In this document: piece after piece, positions 25,601 to 35,031 of the stretch | Numbering within the stretch: the stretch's first letter is position 1 | How the letters are laid out: each line of letters starts with the position of its first letter | Origin: Gimesia sp. | GTDB taxonomy: Bacteria > Planctomycetota > Planctomycetia > Planctomycetales > Planctomycetaceae | Assembly (NCBI RefSeq): GCF_040219335.1 | Contig: NZ_JAVJSQ010000005.1 | Coordinates: forward strand, 439,501-503,500 | Reading direction: 5' to 3' | Length of the DNA stretch: 64,000 nucleotides | Program-made: the position numbers and the translations under genes | The notes under the pieces: model-generated | What the model was told of the DNA's origin: nothing | Seen by the model: only the letters and a program-made list of their open reading frames with translations | Databases searched by the model: none

Positions 25601-25815
25601 TGCCCGCTCAGGCTTCGTATGCGTTTGAGCTGGCTTATTGTCGCAAACCGACGGACGACGAATTGCAGATGGTGATCCGCTTCATTGGAAACCAGCTGGC
25701 CTGGCTGCAGCAGCATCCCGATCAGTTGCCCAAGGGAGTCACCCCGGTTCGGCAGACGATGACCAATCTCTGCCAGACTCTGATGAGCTCCAACGAGTTT
25801 TTATACATCGATTAG
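22678..25815 (+). CDS. Planctomycete cytochrome-C / DUF1549 / DUF1553 protein
   Basis: A 1045-residue exported protein; the ATG at 22678 has a good ACGGAG and starts a signal peptide ending TVSA. Order of domains: cytochrome-like PSCyt1 with CYDCHG (Cys46, Cys49, His50), DUF1549 (PSCyt2, residues about 145-350) containing a second CxxCH in ACAQCHDHRYDPI, a Lys/Glu-rich coiled coil (about 395-500), and DUF1553 (PSD1). Between the DUF1553 core and its last 60 residues lies an extra beta domain (about 795-955) resembling a carbohydrate-binding jelly roll. Family function is unknown; haem binding is likely. The DUF1501 gene follows after 78 bases, the usual partner. Confidence 0.9.
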   Translation: MTTGLKRICLILPLLTALATTVSAETKQPEQLTYEEHIRPIFRAHCYDCHGATKDLKGGLDLRLVRFLIKGGDSGESIIPGKPDESYLMERIESGDMPPGEARVPEHEIEILKRWIAAGAKTARPEPESIGVGLGITPEERAYWAFQPIKRPELSQEAKENRRVRTPIDALLLQAMPEGLTFSPDTDRRTLIKRAYFDLLGLPPSPAEMQKALADQSEGWYERLLDELLASPHYGERWARHWLDVAGYADSEGYTVKDDVRPWAWKYRDYVIKSLNENKPFNQFITEQLAGDELAGKREGDLTPQQIELLSATGFLRMAADGTGSGSNNPEARNQVIADTMKIVGSSLLGLSVACAQCHDHRYDPIPQSDYFALRAIFEPTFDWQKWQTPQQRRISLYTAADRAEAAKVEAEAQKVLAEKNEVQAKYMAQALETELKKYESPLREQLKAAYDTPKAKRTAEQNELLKKHPSVNITPGVLYQYIPKSREEMQEFDKKIAEIRQKKPVEEFLRVAVEPPGHVPVTKLFHRGDYRQPQQEIKPGGLKVVSPPDQQQLFPENDASLPTTGRRLAFARWLTSGEHPLVARVLVNRFWMHHFGRAIVATPGEFGKLGASPTHEKLLDWLAAEFMTQGWDLKKLHKTIMLSTAYRQEGAPDPSKESIDPDNHYYWRKPILRLEAETIRDRMLKVTGQLDEQLYGAPVSIKEDDFGQIVVSGEQHRRSLYVMARRSQPVGMLQTFDAPVMETNCERRSSSTVATQSLMLMNGSFILSQSGKLAEKLTSEAPELKPETLAQLPALPATAKPVWSYGYRSLADTKSLTSEFTPLPHWTGSSWQGGPKLPDPQLGWVTLNAGGGHPATKYAAVRRWTAPAAGTLSVTGKLQHGNENGDGVQTLVLSSRSGLAGEWKVHHSAADTNVASLAVQQGDTIDFITGCNGNTGFDSFSWGLQLTLKAEGGPTFKWDSAAEFRGPEPPQKSLPAQASYAFELAYCRKPTDDELQMVIRFIGNQLAWLQQHPDQLPKGVTPVRQTMTNLCQTLMSSNEFLYID

Positions 25816-25893
25816 TAAACTACTGCTGCATCGCGGTACATAATGTTCGCGCGATGCCAGTACAGATACTCCTTTGAATCAGGTGAGTTACTG

Positions 25894-27366
25894 ATGACAC
25901 AGTTTTTCAGCAGACGACAGTTTCTGGCAGAAAATGCAATGGGGATTGGCTCGGTCGCTTTGGCCTGGCTGTTGAACCAGGAGCAGGCCCAGGCCCGCCC
26001 CAAAAGCGTGACCGCGGAGCAGGAACACTTCGACCTGAAGCCAAAACCCGCACCAATGGCACCGCAGGCTAAAGCGATGATTTCGCTGTTCCAGCACGGC
26101 GGACCGGCGCACATGGATCTGACTGATCCCAAGCCGGAGCTGTCCAAGTACAGCGGCACCGATTTTAAAGGGGATATTCACTACAGCTTCGTAAATGAAG
26201 CCAGTAAGAAGCTGCTGGGCAGTCCCTGGAAATTTCGCAAACATGGTGAATGTGGCACCGAGCTTTCAGAACTGCTGCCGCACCTGGGAGAGGTCGCCGA
26301 CGATATCTGCCTGATTCGTTCGATGCACACCGGAGCCAATGGTCACGAAGTTTCCATCCGTTATTTTCACGGTGGCATTCCCGGCGTTGTCGGGCGACCG
26401 AATCTTGGGTCGTGGCTGGTTTACGGTCTCGGATCGGAATCGCAGAACCTGCCGGCATACATGGTACTCACCGATCCGGGCGGACTGCCTGTGGACGGCG
26501 TGACCAACTGGTCCAACGGGTTCATGCCTTCGCTGTTCCAGGGAACCGTACTGCGTCCCAAAGAGCCGCGGATTCTGAACCTGGATGCACCCGCGCATCT
26601 GCAGGGAGATCTGCAGGCCCAAAACCTGGAACTGCTGCAGTCTTTGAACCGGAAACATTATGAACAGCATCCGCATGAGTCCGATCTCGAAGCACGCATC
26701 GCCAGCTACGAACTTGCAGCGCGGATGCAGACCGCGGCCCGCGAAGCACTCGACCTGTCACAGGAAACGCAGGCGACTCAGGAAATGTACGGCTTGAACA
26801 ATCCCAAGACCCGCGACTACGGTACCCGCTGTCTGATTGCCCGCCGACTGGTAGAGCGGGGCGTTCGGTTCGTGCAACTGTTCCTGGGAGGGCAGCCGTG
26901 GGACAATCACAGCAGTATCATTACCGGGCTGCCTGCGATTTGTGGTCGCACCGATCAACCTGCGGCGGCACTCGTTAAAGACCTCAAACAGCGCGGGATG
27001 CTGGATTCCACACTGGTCCACTGGGGGGGCGAAATCGGTCGTCTGCCTGTGACCCAGGATCATGGCGATCCCAAGAAAGCGGGCCGCGATCACAACGGGC
27101 AGGGCTTCAGCATCTGGCTGGCCGGCGGCGGAATCAAGCCGGGGATGACCTTCGGCAAAACCGACGAATTCGGGCACAAGGCAGTTGAGAATGTGGTCAC
27201 CCCCAATGACTTCCAGGCAACCATCATGCGGCTGTTTGGGCTCGATCATCAGAAGCTGTTGTTCTTCTATAACGGACAGGAGCAAATGATTACTAATAAC
27301 CGTCCAGCTCGCGTCGTATCCGAAATCCTGAACAAACCGGTGCCAACTGTCGGAGGAGACGCCTGA
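25894..27366 (+). CDS. DUF1501 family exported protein
   Basis: A 490-residue protein from the ATG at 25894 (MTQFFSRRQFLAENAMG), which starts a Tat-type signal with twin arginine. Family landmarks are visible: LFQHGGPAHMDLTDPKP near residue 70, LLPHLGEVADDICLIRSMHT, LIARRLVERGVRFVQLF with PWDNH, VHWGGEIGRLPVTQ, GRDHNGQGFSIWLAGGG, and NDFQATIMRLFGLD at the end. The fold is alkaline-phosphatase/sulfatase-like, but the activity is unknown. It pairs with the DUF1549/1553 gene upstream, an arrangement repeated many times in planctomycete genomes. No ribosome binding site problem; the gap to the partner is short. Confidence 0.92.
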   Translation: MTQFFSRRQFLAENAMGIGSVALAWLLNQEQAQARPKSVTAEQEHFDLKPKPAPMAPQAKAMISLFQHGGPAHMDLTDPKPELSKYSGTDFKGDIHYSFVNEASKKLLGSPWKFRKHGECGTELSELLPHLGEVADDICLIRSMHTGANGHEVSIRYFHGGIPGVVGRPNLGSWLVYGLGSESQNLPAYMVLTDPGGLPVDGVTNWSNGFMPSLFQGTVLRPKEPRILNLDAPAHLQGDLQAQNLELLQSLNRKHYEQHPHESDLEARIASYELAARMQTAAREALDLSQETQATQEMYGLNNPKTRDYGTRCLIARRLVERGVRFVQLFLGGQPWDNHSSIITGLPAICGRTDQPAAALVKDLKQRGMLDSTLVHWGGEIGRLPVTQDHGDPKKAGRDHNGQGFSIWLAGGGIKPGMTFGKTDEFGHKAVENVVTPNDFQATIMRLFGLDHQKLLFFYNGQEQMITNNRPARVVSEILNKPVPTVGGDA

Positions 27367-27507
27367 AGTTGAGGCGTTTCGGCAACATCTCGTTAAATCC
27401 GTACGTGAGCGGGAATATCGATCAGCGGGTCGATTTTTTCGCTCATTTTCCGTTTGCCTCAGTGACGGAAAGAGGGGAAAGTTCAAGTACTTAATTAAAC
27501 TTAAATA

Positions 27508-27536
27508 TTGACAGTGTCGATTCACATTAGTAAGGT
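27508..27536 (+). promoter_or_regulatory. Possible sigma-70 promoter of the 27604-33638 gene set
   Basis: TTGACA at 27508-27513 is followed after 17 bases by TAAGGT, a poor -10 element; an AT-rich stretch and the palindrome ATAGCGCTAT come next. It lies 90 bases before the ATG at 27604, in a 237-base gap, so a promoter is expected here. Confidence 0.35.
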
Positions 27537-27603
27537 TTTATATAGAGATAGCGCTATATTAAGCATCCCTCCATCACTCAATCCCACCCCAATCAGAGCC
27601 GCC

Positions 27604-29847
27604 ATGAATATCTTGCCTCAAGCAGTATCGACGCGTCGGTTATTTTTCGGTTTGACTCTTCTGCTGGTCTCACTTTATCTCAGTAATGCCACCCATGCCG
27701 AAGACGTGAAACAGCCGGTCAGTTTTGTGAATGATGTGATTCCCGTCCTGACGAAAGCAGGCTGTAACATGGGAACCTGTCATGCGAAAGCAGGGGGAGG
27801 CCAGAACGGTTTTCAGCTCTCGCTGCTGGGATTCGAACCGCTCGAAGATTACGACAGCCTGGTCAAGGAAGCACACGGACGACGTCTGTTTCCTGTTGCT
27901 CCGACTCAGAGTCTGCTGCTGACCAAAGCGACCAACGAAACACCACATGGTGGCGGCAAGCGGCTGAATCGGGATTCCGAAGGTTACCGGCTGATTCAGC
28001 GCTGGATTGAAGAAGGCGCGCAATGGAAGACCGGCGCTGAGCCGGAACTGGTCTCCGTCGAAGTGCAGCCCGAACGCGGCCTGGTTGAGATGGGCGAAAA
28101 ACAGCAGCTCAAGGCCATCGCCAAATATTCCGACGGCTCGACCCGTAACGTGACACACACTGCGTTATATGAATCCAACATTAAGTCGATGGCGGACGTC
28201 GACGAAGAGGGACTTGTCAAAGTCAAAGACATCCCGGGGAAAGTCGCCATTATGGTTCGTTACCAGGGAAAGATCGCGGTCTTCACCGCAGCCATTCCCC
28301 TCAACGCACCGATTCAGAAAGTACCCAGCGAAAAGAATTTCATCGATCAGCATGTGTTCGCGAACCTCAAAGAACTGGGGATTCCTCCTTCGCCGGTCTG
28401 CGACGATGCGACCTTCCTTCGCCGGGTGACGATTGATATCTGTGGTCGTTTCCCCACAGAGGAAGAAACAAAAACATTTCTGGCCAGCACCGAAGCCGAC
28501 AAGCGGGACAAACTCGTGGAGCGTCTGCTGCAGAGCCCGAACTATGCGGATTACTTCGCTTCTAAATGGACGCCGCTCCTGAAAAACCGTCGGGACGCCG
28601 CCAGTGATATTACATCGAACTTTGCTTTCCACGCCTGGATCCGCGACAGCATGCTGGCCAACGTGCCCTACGATCAACTTGTTCGTGAACTGCTGGGTGC
28701 AACCGGAACCGTTGTCAGCAATCCGCCTGTCGCCTGGTATAAACGGGTGACCGATCCCAAGGAACAGCTCGAAGATATTGCCCAGTTGTTCCTGGGAGTT
28801 CGTATGCAGTGTGCCCAGTGCCACCACCATCCGTTCGAACGCTGGAGCCAGGACGACTATTACGGTCTGGCAGCATTCTTCTCGCAGATCGGACGTAAGC
28901 CGACCGGTACACGGGGCGAAGACCTGATCTTCCACGAACGAGGTGTGGCCCAGGCGAAGAATGTCAAATCAGGTGAAATGCTGAAACCTGTCGCGCTGGG
29001 AGATTCTGTGGGTGAGATTTCACCCGATGAAGATCCCCGTCTGAAACTGGTTAACTGGATGAGTTCTCCGGAGAATCCTTTCTTCGCGAAGGCCCTGGTG
29101 AACCGCTACTGGAAACATTTCTTCAAGCGGGCCTTGATTGAACCCGAGGATGACATTCGGGACACCAACCCCCCTTCGAACCCGGAACTGATGGCTGCTC
29201 TGGAAGCACATTTCATTAAGTCCGGATTCGATCTGAAGGCACTGGTCAAGGTGATTACCCAGTCGCACACGTATCAGTTGAGTTCGATGCCCAACGAATA
29301 CAATCTACTTGATCGCCAGAATTACTCGCGGTTCTATCCGCGACGTCTGCAGGCTGAGGTGATGCTCGATTCCATCGATGATCTGGCCGGGTCGACCAGC
29401 TCGTTCGCGAACCTGCCACCGGGGACCCGGGCGATTGCCTTACCCGATAACAGTTACACCAATTCCTCAGCGTTTCTGAAAGTCTTCGGTCGTCCCAACA
29501 GTGCATCCGTCTGTGAATGCGAGCGGGAACAGACTTCCAGCCTGGCTCAGAGCCTGCACCTGATGAATTCGAACGAGGTCAAGTCGAAGCTGGCAGCCGG
29601 AGGTGGCCGGGCCGCCCAACTCGCGAAAGAAGACGAGCCCATCGAAGCCCAGGTGAAAGAGCTCTACATGGCTGCTTTTTCACGTGAGCCTCGTCCCGAA
29701 GAATTGAAAACCGCAATCGAATTTCTGACGACTCCGGTCGAAGATGGAAAAACCAAAGCGGATGCAAAGAAAAAACCGACCAACAAAGATTTTCAGGATT
29801 TGATCTGGGCCTTGATGAACACGAAGGAGTTTCTGTTCAATCACTAG
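27604..29847 (+). CDS. DUF1549/DUF1553 protein with CX4CH motif and Ig-like domain
   Basis: A 747-residue exported protein; start at 27604 chosen because the signal peptide begins there (MNILPQAVSTRRLFFGLTLL, ending THA). The N-terminus has an unusual haem-like motif CNMGTCH (Cys54, Cys59, His60), four residues between the cysteines. Next is a bacterial Ig-like domain (residues about 165-240), then DUF1549 with CAQCHHHPFERWS, and DUF1553 from about 480, ending NTKEFLFNH as in related proteins. Cellular role unknown; the motifs suggest c-type haem. It is first in a three-gene set with a PPC-domain protein and a DUF1501 protein. Close relative: product of 59840-62350. Confidence 0.9.
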   Translation: MNILPQAVSTRRLFFGLTLLLVSLYLSNATHAEDVKQPVSFVNDVIPVLTKAGCNMGTCHAKAGGGQNGFQLSLLGFEPLEDYDSLVKEAHGRRLFPVAPTQSLLLTKATNETPHGGGKRLNRDSEGYRLIQRWIEEGAQWKTGAEPELVSVEVQPERGLVEMGEKQQLKAIAKYSDGSTRNVTHTALYESNIKSMADVDEEGLVKVKDIPGKVAIMVRYQGKIAVFTAAIPLNAPIQKVPSEKNFIDQHVFANLKELGIPPSPVCDDATFLRRVTIDICGRFPTEEETKTFLASTEADKRDKLVERLLQSPNYADYFASKWTPLLKNRRDAASDITSNFAFHAWIRDSMLANVPYDQLVRELLGATGTVVSNPPVAWYKRVTDPKEQLEDIAQLFLGVRMQCAQCHHHPFERWSQDDYYGLAAFFSQIGRKPTGTRGEDLIFHERGVAQAKNVKSGEMLKPVALGDSVGEISPDEDPRLKLVNWMSSPENPFFAKALVNRYWKHFFKRALIEPEDDIRDTNPPSNPELMAALEAHFIKSGFDLKALVKVITQSHTYQLSSMPNEYNLLDRQNYSRFYPRRLQAEVMLDSIDDLAGSTSSFANLPPGTRAIALPDNSYTNSSAFLKVFGRPNSASVCECEREQTSSLAQSLHLMNSNEVKSKLAAGGGRAAQLAKEDEPIEAQVKELYMAAFSREPRPEELKTAIEFLTTPVEDGKTKADAKKKPTNKDFQDLIWALMNTKEFLFNH

Positions 29848-29937
29848 GCAGCCGATTTTTATCAACTGGTAATCTGTCAGCAACGCGACCTGAAAACGAC
29901 GAATCAATTAAAACCTTCTATCCAGAGGCTGTGAATC

Positions 29938-32211
29938 ATGAAAGCTCTTCGACCGCAACTTTCTCTCGTTGTGGGGATCTGTCTCATCACTCTGGGGCTG
30001 TCTGCTTCCACCGCGAACGCACAGTCCGTCTGCCTGCCCGCTCCGCGTCTACTGACCACGATGCCCATGGGCGGACAGGTCGGCACAACGTTCGAAGTCA
30101 AAATTGCTGGTGAAGATATTGATGATGCTGAAGAACTCAACTTTTCCCATCCTGGGATCACTGCGGAACCCAAGCTGGATCAAAATGGCCTGCCGATCGC
30201 CAATCAGTACGTGGTGACAATTGCCAAAGACTGTCCGGTTGGTGTTCATGAAGCACGCGTGATGACCCGGCTTGGCCTCTCGACTTCCCGTGCCTTCAAT
30301 GTGGGAGACCTGACCGAAGCCGTTCAGACCCCTGGCAAAAATTCTTCACTGGAAACGGCGATGCAACTGGATCTGAACTCGATCTGTAATGCCATCATGA
30401 CCAGCCGCAAGATCGATTACTACACCTTCGAGGCCAAAGAAGGGCAGCGGGTTGTCGTCGATTGTGCTGCCAAGGGCATTGATTCCAAACTGAATCCGGT
30501 CGTCATCATTGCCAATGAGCGCGGCATGGACCTGGTCGTTGAACGTCGCGGCGGCATGCTCGATTTCAAAGTTCCCCAGACCGGAAAATATGTGATTAAA
30601 GTGCACGGTCTGACTTACGATGGTGGTCCGCATCACTTTTATCGCCTGGCCGTCAAAGCAGTACAGCCAGATGAGCTTGTAAAACGACTGCCTTCGATTC
30701 AATCCGTGAGTGCGTTTTCCTGGCCGCCCGCCGGTCTGACTGATGCCAACATCCTTCCCGAAGCGGAACCGAATAACAAACACGCCGAAGCCCAGAAAAT
30801 CACCCTGCCGTGTGACATCACCGGTAATTTCTATCCCGCAGCCGACGTCGATACCTTCGAGTTCAACGCGAAGAAAGGGGAAGTCTGGTGGGTGGAAGTT
30901 GCTTCCGAACGTCTGGGGCGACCTACCGATCCTTCGATCGTCGTTCAGCAGGTCACCGGCACTGGTGCTGATGAGAAACGGACCGACCTGGTCGAGCTGA
31001 AAGACATTCCCAGTCCGGTCAAAGTTTCCAGCAACGGCTATTCTTATGACGGACCTCCCTACAATGCCGGTTCGTCCGATATCCTCGGTAAAATGGTGAT
31101 TAAGCAGGATGGCGTCCATCGGCTGCAGATTCGAGACCTGTTCGGGGGAACCCGCAACGATCCGAAAAACATTTACCGCCTGGTGATCCGCAAAGCGGCT
31201 CCCGACTTCGCAATTGTCGGCTGGGCGTTGCATATGAATCTACGTAATGGAGACCGCAACGCACTCTCCAAGCCCATCGCCCTGCGGGGGGGAGCGACGA
31301 TGCCTTTCGAAGTGGTTGTGGTACGCCGCGATGGCTTTGATGGTGAGATCGAACTTTTCATGGATAACCTGCCTGAGGGAGTGACAGTGAGTGGAGTGAG
31401 AATTCCCCAAGGCAAATCCCGGGGCATTATGCTGATTACGGCTGAAGAAAATGCACCCCAGGGATACACGAGTGCCAACTTCTATGGTAAAGCGACCATT
31501 GATGGTAAAGAGGTAACCCATCCCTGTTACCTGGCTTCAATGCAGTGGCCGGTCAAGAACGCCTGGAGTGAAATTCCCAGTCCACGGCTCATGGCCGACG
31601 TTCCGGTTTCGGTGACCGAATCCGAACAGGCCCCGATCACGATTACCCCCGCGGAAGATAAAGTCTTTGAAGTCACCGCTGGCGAAAAACTGACCATTCC
31701 GCTCAAGCACATTCGTCGCAGTGATTTTTCAGGGGCGAATATTACTCTGAAAACCTTCGGCGATGGCTTTGATCGCAATCCGGCCTTTGATGCCACTCTC
31801 AAAGGGGACAGTTCCGAAGCCGTGCTTGATCTGGCAAAACTGAAGCCCGCTCCCGGCGAATACAACATTGCATTTTACGGATATGCAGTTGCCCGCTATC
31901 GGGAAAATCCGACTGGCGTCGCCCTTGCAGAAGCAGGGCTCAAGCAGGCGAAACTGGAAGCGGAAGCTCTGTCCGCCAATGCAGACAAACTCGCAAAAAT
32001 TGCCGAGTCTGCTCCTGATGCCGAACGTCCCGGTGCGAAATCTGCAGCGAAAGAGGCGGCAGCCAAAGCAAAAGTAGCTCAGAGCGACATCACAAAAGCC
32101 GATAAACAGTTAAAAGCAGCCGTTGCTCGCGCCAAGCCCAAAGATATCGTCGACATCATCGTCTCCACTCCGATTCGTGTTCGTGTCAATCCAGCTAAGA
32201 AGGCCCAATAG
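29938..32211 (+). CDS. Exported PPC-domain protein with C-terminal coiled coil
   Basis: A 757-residue protein with a signal peptide ending SANAQ. Residues about 30-130 are beta-rich. Two pre-peptidase C-terminal (PPC) domains follow: the first has KIDYYTFEAKEGQRVVVDCAA and GKYVIKVHGLTYDGG, the second DVDTFEFNAKKGEVWWVEVAS and GVHRLQIRDLFGG. A further beta-sandwich region (about 400-600) with FDGEIELFMDNLPEGVT leads to an Ala/Lys-rich coiled coil (residues about 650-730). PPC domains bind cell-surface or polysaccharide partners. It starts 90 bases after the DUF1549 gene and ends only two bases before the next ATG, so the three genes form an operon. Confidence 0.88.
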   Translation: MKALRPQLSLVVGICLITLGLSASTANAQSVCLPAPRLLTTMPMGGQVGTTFEVKIAGEDIDDAEELNFSHPGITAEPKLDQNGLPIANQYVVTIAKDCPVGVHEARVMTRLGLSTSRAFNVGDLTEAVQTPGKNSSLETAMQLDLNSICNAIMTSRKIDYYTFEAKEGQRVVVDCAAKGIDSKLNPVVIIANERGMDLVVERRGGMLDFKVPQTGKYVIKVHGLTYDGGPHHFYRLAVKAVQPDELVKRLPSIQSVSAFSWPPAGLTDANILPEAEPNNKHAEAQKITLPCDITGNFYPAADVDTFEFNAKKGEVWWVEVASERLGRPTDPSIVVQQVTGTGADEKRTDLVELKDIPSPVKVSSNGYSYDGPPYNAGSSDILGKMVIKQDGVHRLQIRDLFGGTRNDPKNIYRLVIRKAAPDFAIVGWALHMNLRNGDRNALSKPIALRGGATMPFEVVVVRRDGFDGEIELFMDNLPEGVTVSGVRIPQGKSRGIMLITAEENAPQGYTSANFYGKATIDGKEVTHPCYLASMQWPVKNAWSEIPSPRLMADVPVSVTESEQAPITITPAEDKVFEVTAGEKLTIPLKHIRRSDFSGANITLKTFGDGFDRNPAFDATLKGDSSEAVLDLAKLKPAPGEYNIAFYGYAVARYRENPTGVALAEAGLKQAKLEAEALSANADKLAKIAESAPDAERPGAKSAAKEAAAKAKVAQSDITKADKQLKAAVARAKPKDIVDIIVSTPIRVRVNPAKKAQ

Positions 32212-32213
32212 AG

Positions 32214-33638
32214 ATGACAGACAACTTTTATGCTTCATCGATTCAACCCTGTCCGGGACCGGTCAATCGTCGTGGCTTTCTCCGCATGGGACTCGCTGGC
32301 TTTGCTTCACTGAGCTTGCCTGGAATTCTGCGTCTGCGGGCCGCCAGCCCGGTGCAGAAGAAAAAAGATAACACGGCCGTCATCATGGTCTGGCAGCCGG
32401 GTGGGTGCTCGCACATCGACACGTACGATCCGAAACCGACTGCTCCCGTTGAATATCGCGGCCCGTTTAATACGATCCGTACCAGCGTACCGGGGATTGA
32501 TTTCACCGAACTGCTGCCCATGCAGGCGAAGATTGCGGATAAATTCACGGTGCTGCGTTCCATGCGTCACGGCAGTCCCGGCCATCCCGCGGGAACACTG
32601 CGGATGCTGACCGGCGATACGGACATTCGCGATAAAACCAATCCCAAGTATCCGGACTGGATGTGCGTCACGAATTATCTGCGTTCCAAGCAGGGACCGC
32701 GGGAAAATCCATTGCCACCATATGTCGGCATCAACTTCTCTTCGCAGAGAGTCGGGGCGGCTTACCTGGGCGATGCCTACGGTCCGTTTACGGTATCCGG
32801 AGATCCGAACAGACCGAATTTCAGTGTGCCTAATATCGGTCTGTCCAATGCCTCTGAAGTGAAGCAGCTGGATCGCCGGGCTGATCTCCGTGCAAAACTG
32901 GATACTCTGGAACGCTCTTTCGACCAGGCCGGGGAACTTGAAGCACTGGACGAATTCGAAGCACAGGCGTTGACTCTGCTGACCAATCCCAAGGCAAAAG
33001 ACGCATTCGATCTTAGTAAGGAAGATGATAAGACACGCGATCGCTATGGTCGTAACTCCTGGGGACAGCAGTTGCTGATGGCGCGTCGTCTGGTCGAAGC
33101 GGGCGTCGATGTGATTTCGACCAGCCTCAGTGGTCCTCTCTGTGGTCGCGTCAATAACTGGGATGACCACGCCGTGAATCACCATGTGTTTGATGCTCTG
33201 CGTTTCCGTTCACAAGCTTACGACCAGGCCGTCTCGGCTCTGATCGAAGACATCTACGACCGGGGCCTGGATGAACGGGTGCTGGTTGTGGTGACAGGTG
33301 AATTTGGCCGGACTCCCAAGGTGAATTACCAGCCCAGTACCGGGGAAGGAAACGCGAGTGCTCCCGCCGGAACCAAGCAGCCCGGTCGCGACCACTGGCC
33401 ACGTGCGTTCTCTAATATCTGGGCCGGTGGCGGTATCGAAACCGGACGCTTCATCGGTGCCAGCGACAAGCTGGGTGAAGATTCCATCGAACGCATCTGC
33501 GGTGCGGGTGATTTCCTGGCGACGATTTACCACCATTTGGGCATCGATTCCTCGAACGTCTTCATCGAAGATTTCAACGGACGTCCGACACCCATTATCG
33601 CCGACCAGGGCAAACCGATTCCGGAACTGCTGGGTTAG
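32214..33638 (+). CDS. DUF1501 family exported protein
   Basis: A 474-residue protein with a Tat-type N-terminus (VNRRGFLRMGLAGFASLSL). Landmarks of the family: IMVWQPGGCSHIDTYDPKP, FTELLPMQAKIADKFTVLRS, GQQLLMARRLVEAGVDVIS, NNWDDHAVN, VVVTGEFGRTPKVN, GRDHWPRAFSNIWAGGG and DFLATIYHHLGID. The GEFGRTP motif, an expected metal or phosphate-site block, is intact, unlike the copy at 25894-27366. Activity unknown. The start overlaps nothing and lies two bases after the PPC gene stop, indicating translational coupling. Confidence 0.92.
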   Translation: MTDNFYASSIQPCPGPVNRRGFLRMGLAGFASLSLPGILRLRAASPVQKKKDNTAVIMVWQPGGCSHIDTYDPKPTAPVEYRGPFNTIRTSVPGIDFTELLPMQAKIADKFTVLRSMRHGSPGHPAGTLRMLTGDTDIRDKTNPKYPDWMCVTNYLRSKQGPRENPLPPYVGINFSSQRVGAAYLGDAYGPFTVSGDPNRPNFSVPNIGLSNASEVKQLDRRADLRAKLDTLERSFDQAGELEALDEFEAQALTLLTNPKAKDAFDLSKEDDKTRDRYGRNSWGQQLLMARRLVEAGVDVISTSLSGPLCGRVNNWDDHAVNHHVFDALRFRSQAYDQAVSALIEDIYDRGLDERVLVVVTGEFGRTPKVNYQPSTGEGNASAPAGTKQPGRDHWPRAFSNIWAGGGIETGRFIGASDKLGEDSIERICGAGDFLATIYHHLGIDSSNVFIEDFNGRPTPIIADQGKPIPELLG

Positions 33639-33782
33639 TTCCCTGCTATAGAGTCTGTCGCTGGAACTGCACGTTCTTCGCGAAGTAGCGTCTGCTGACT
33701 CTGTCGTCAATCCTGCGCAGTGGGTAGACTTGCGACTTGTGATCATCCTCTCTTCTCTGTTCTGAGGGAATCGACAAGTCGC

Positions 33783-34997
33783 ATGAGTACCTATGTTGTT
33801 CTGGTTTACATCGCCGTCTATTTAAGCATGCTGCTGGGGGGCATCCCCGGCCTGCGCGTTGACCGTACTGGTGCTGCGCTGCTGGGAGCGATTCTCCTGC
33901 TGGCCGGACAAGGCATTACGGAGCAGCAGGCGCTCAACTCGATCGACGTACCAACACTGGCGTTACTTTTCGGATTGATGGTCGTCTCGGCCCAGTTCCA
34001 GCTGGGAGGCTTTTACGGCTACGTGTTGCAGCGCGTGGTGCTGTATGACATGGCTCCCGCGACACTGCTGGCAGCGGTGATTGCACTGACCGGTGCACTC
34101 AGTGCGATTCTGACGAATGATGTTGTCTGTCTGGCGGTTGCACCACTGCTGGCTCGTCTGTGTCTCAAGAAACGGCTCAACCCGGTTCCATTTCTGCTGG
34201 CCCTGGCTTGTGCAGCGAATATCGGCAGTGCAGCCACGTTGATTGGCAATCCACAGAATATCCTGATTGGTGAATCACTTCAGCTGTCTTTCAATCGATA
34301 TCTGCTGATTGCGACGCCACCCTGTCTGGTCGGCCTGTCACTGGTCTGGTGGGTTATTGTCAAAGTATATCGAGATCAATGGACGGTCGCACCCGGGGAG
34401 AGCATTCCGTCTGAGGAGCCCCCTTTCAATCGCTGGCAGACTCTGAAGGGAACCGTGATTCTGTTGGTGCTGGTGGTGTGCTTTATGTTTGCTCCCTGGG
34501 CGCGGGAACTGTTGGCACTTTGTGCGGCCGGCGTCCTCCTGCTCAGCCGTACTTTTTATTCCCGGAGCGTGATGGGACTGGTCGACTGGCCTTTGCTGGT
34601 CCTGTTTATCAGCCTGTTCATTGTCAATCAGGCATTCCAGCTGGCGGGAGGCATGGACTGGGTGATGTCTCATACCGAAGCTGCCGGGATCTCGCTTTCT
34701 GAACCGGTGCCGCTGTTTCTGGGAACGGCGGTGTTGAGTAACCTGGTTTCCAATGTCCCGGCAATCATGTTGCTGTTACCGGTCGTAGAAGGCAGCAGTC
34801 TGGGGGCGTTACTGGCCCTGAGCAGCACCCTGGCGGGTAACTTCATCATTGTAGGAAGTGTGGCGAATATCATTGTTGTGGAAGCAGCCCGGCAGGTGGG
34901 AATCAAAATCAGTTTCCGCACACATGCGAGAGTCGGGATTCCCGTCACGCTGGGCAGCCTGTTGATCGCGGGAGGCTGGCTCTGGCTGGTGACCTGA
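33783..34997 (+). CDS. SLC13/ArsB-like anion transporter
   Basis: A 404-residue inner membrane protein with about eleven hydrophobic segments, starting at the ATG at 33783 (MSTYVVLVYIAVYLSML). Typical features of the ion transporter superfamily are ALTGALSAILTNDVVCLAVAPLL, with the TND motif in the first re-entrant region, IGSAATLIGNPQNILIG in the first half, and NLVSNVPAIMLLLP and AGNFIIVGSVANIIV in the second inverted half. The substrate may be an inorganic anion, dicarboxylate or arsenite; the sequence does not decide. It is a single gene, convergent with a cardiolipin synthase. Confidence 0.88.
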   Translation: MSTYVVLVYIAVYLSMLLGGIPGLRVDRTGAALLGAILLLAGQGITEQQALNSIDVPTLALLFGLMVVSAQFQLGGFYGYVLQRVVLYDMAPATLLAAVIALTGALSAILTNDVVCLAVAPLLARLCLKKRLNPVPFLLALACAANIGSAATLIGNPQNILIGESLQLSFNRYLLIATPPCLVGLSLVWWVIVKVYRDQWTVAPGESIPSEEPPFNRWQTLKGTVILLVLVVCFMFAPWARELLALCAAGVLLLSRTFYSRSVMGLVDWPLLVLFISLFIVNQAFQLAGGMDWVMSHTEAAGISLSEPVPLFLGTAVLSNLVSNVPAIMLLLPVVEGSSLGALLALSSTLAGNFIIVGSVANIIVVEAARQVGIKISFRTHARVGIPVTLGSLLIAGGWLWLVT

Positions 34998-35031
34998 ACT
35001 GGGGAGTTCATCCCGGAAATTCAGGCGTCGC

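Noticed and set aside
30346-31233. Long minus-strand ORF opposite the PPC-domain gene
   Set aside because: It is antisense to a well-supported gene; no domain was recognised in it. Other antisense frames were dismissed for the same reason.
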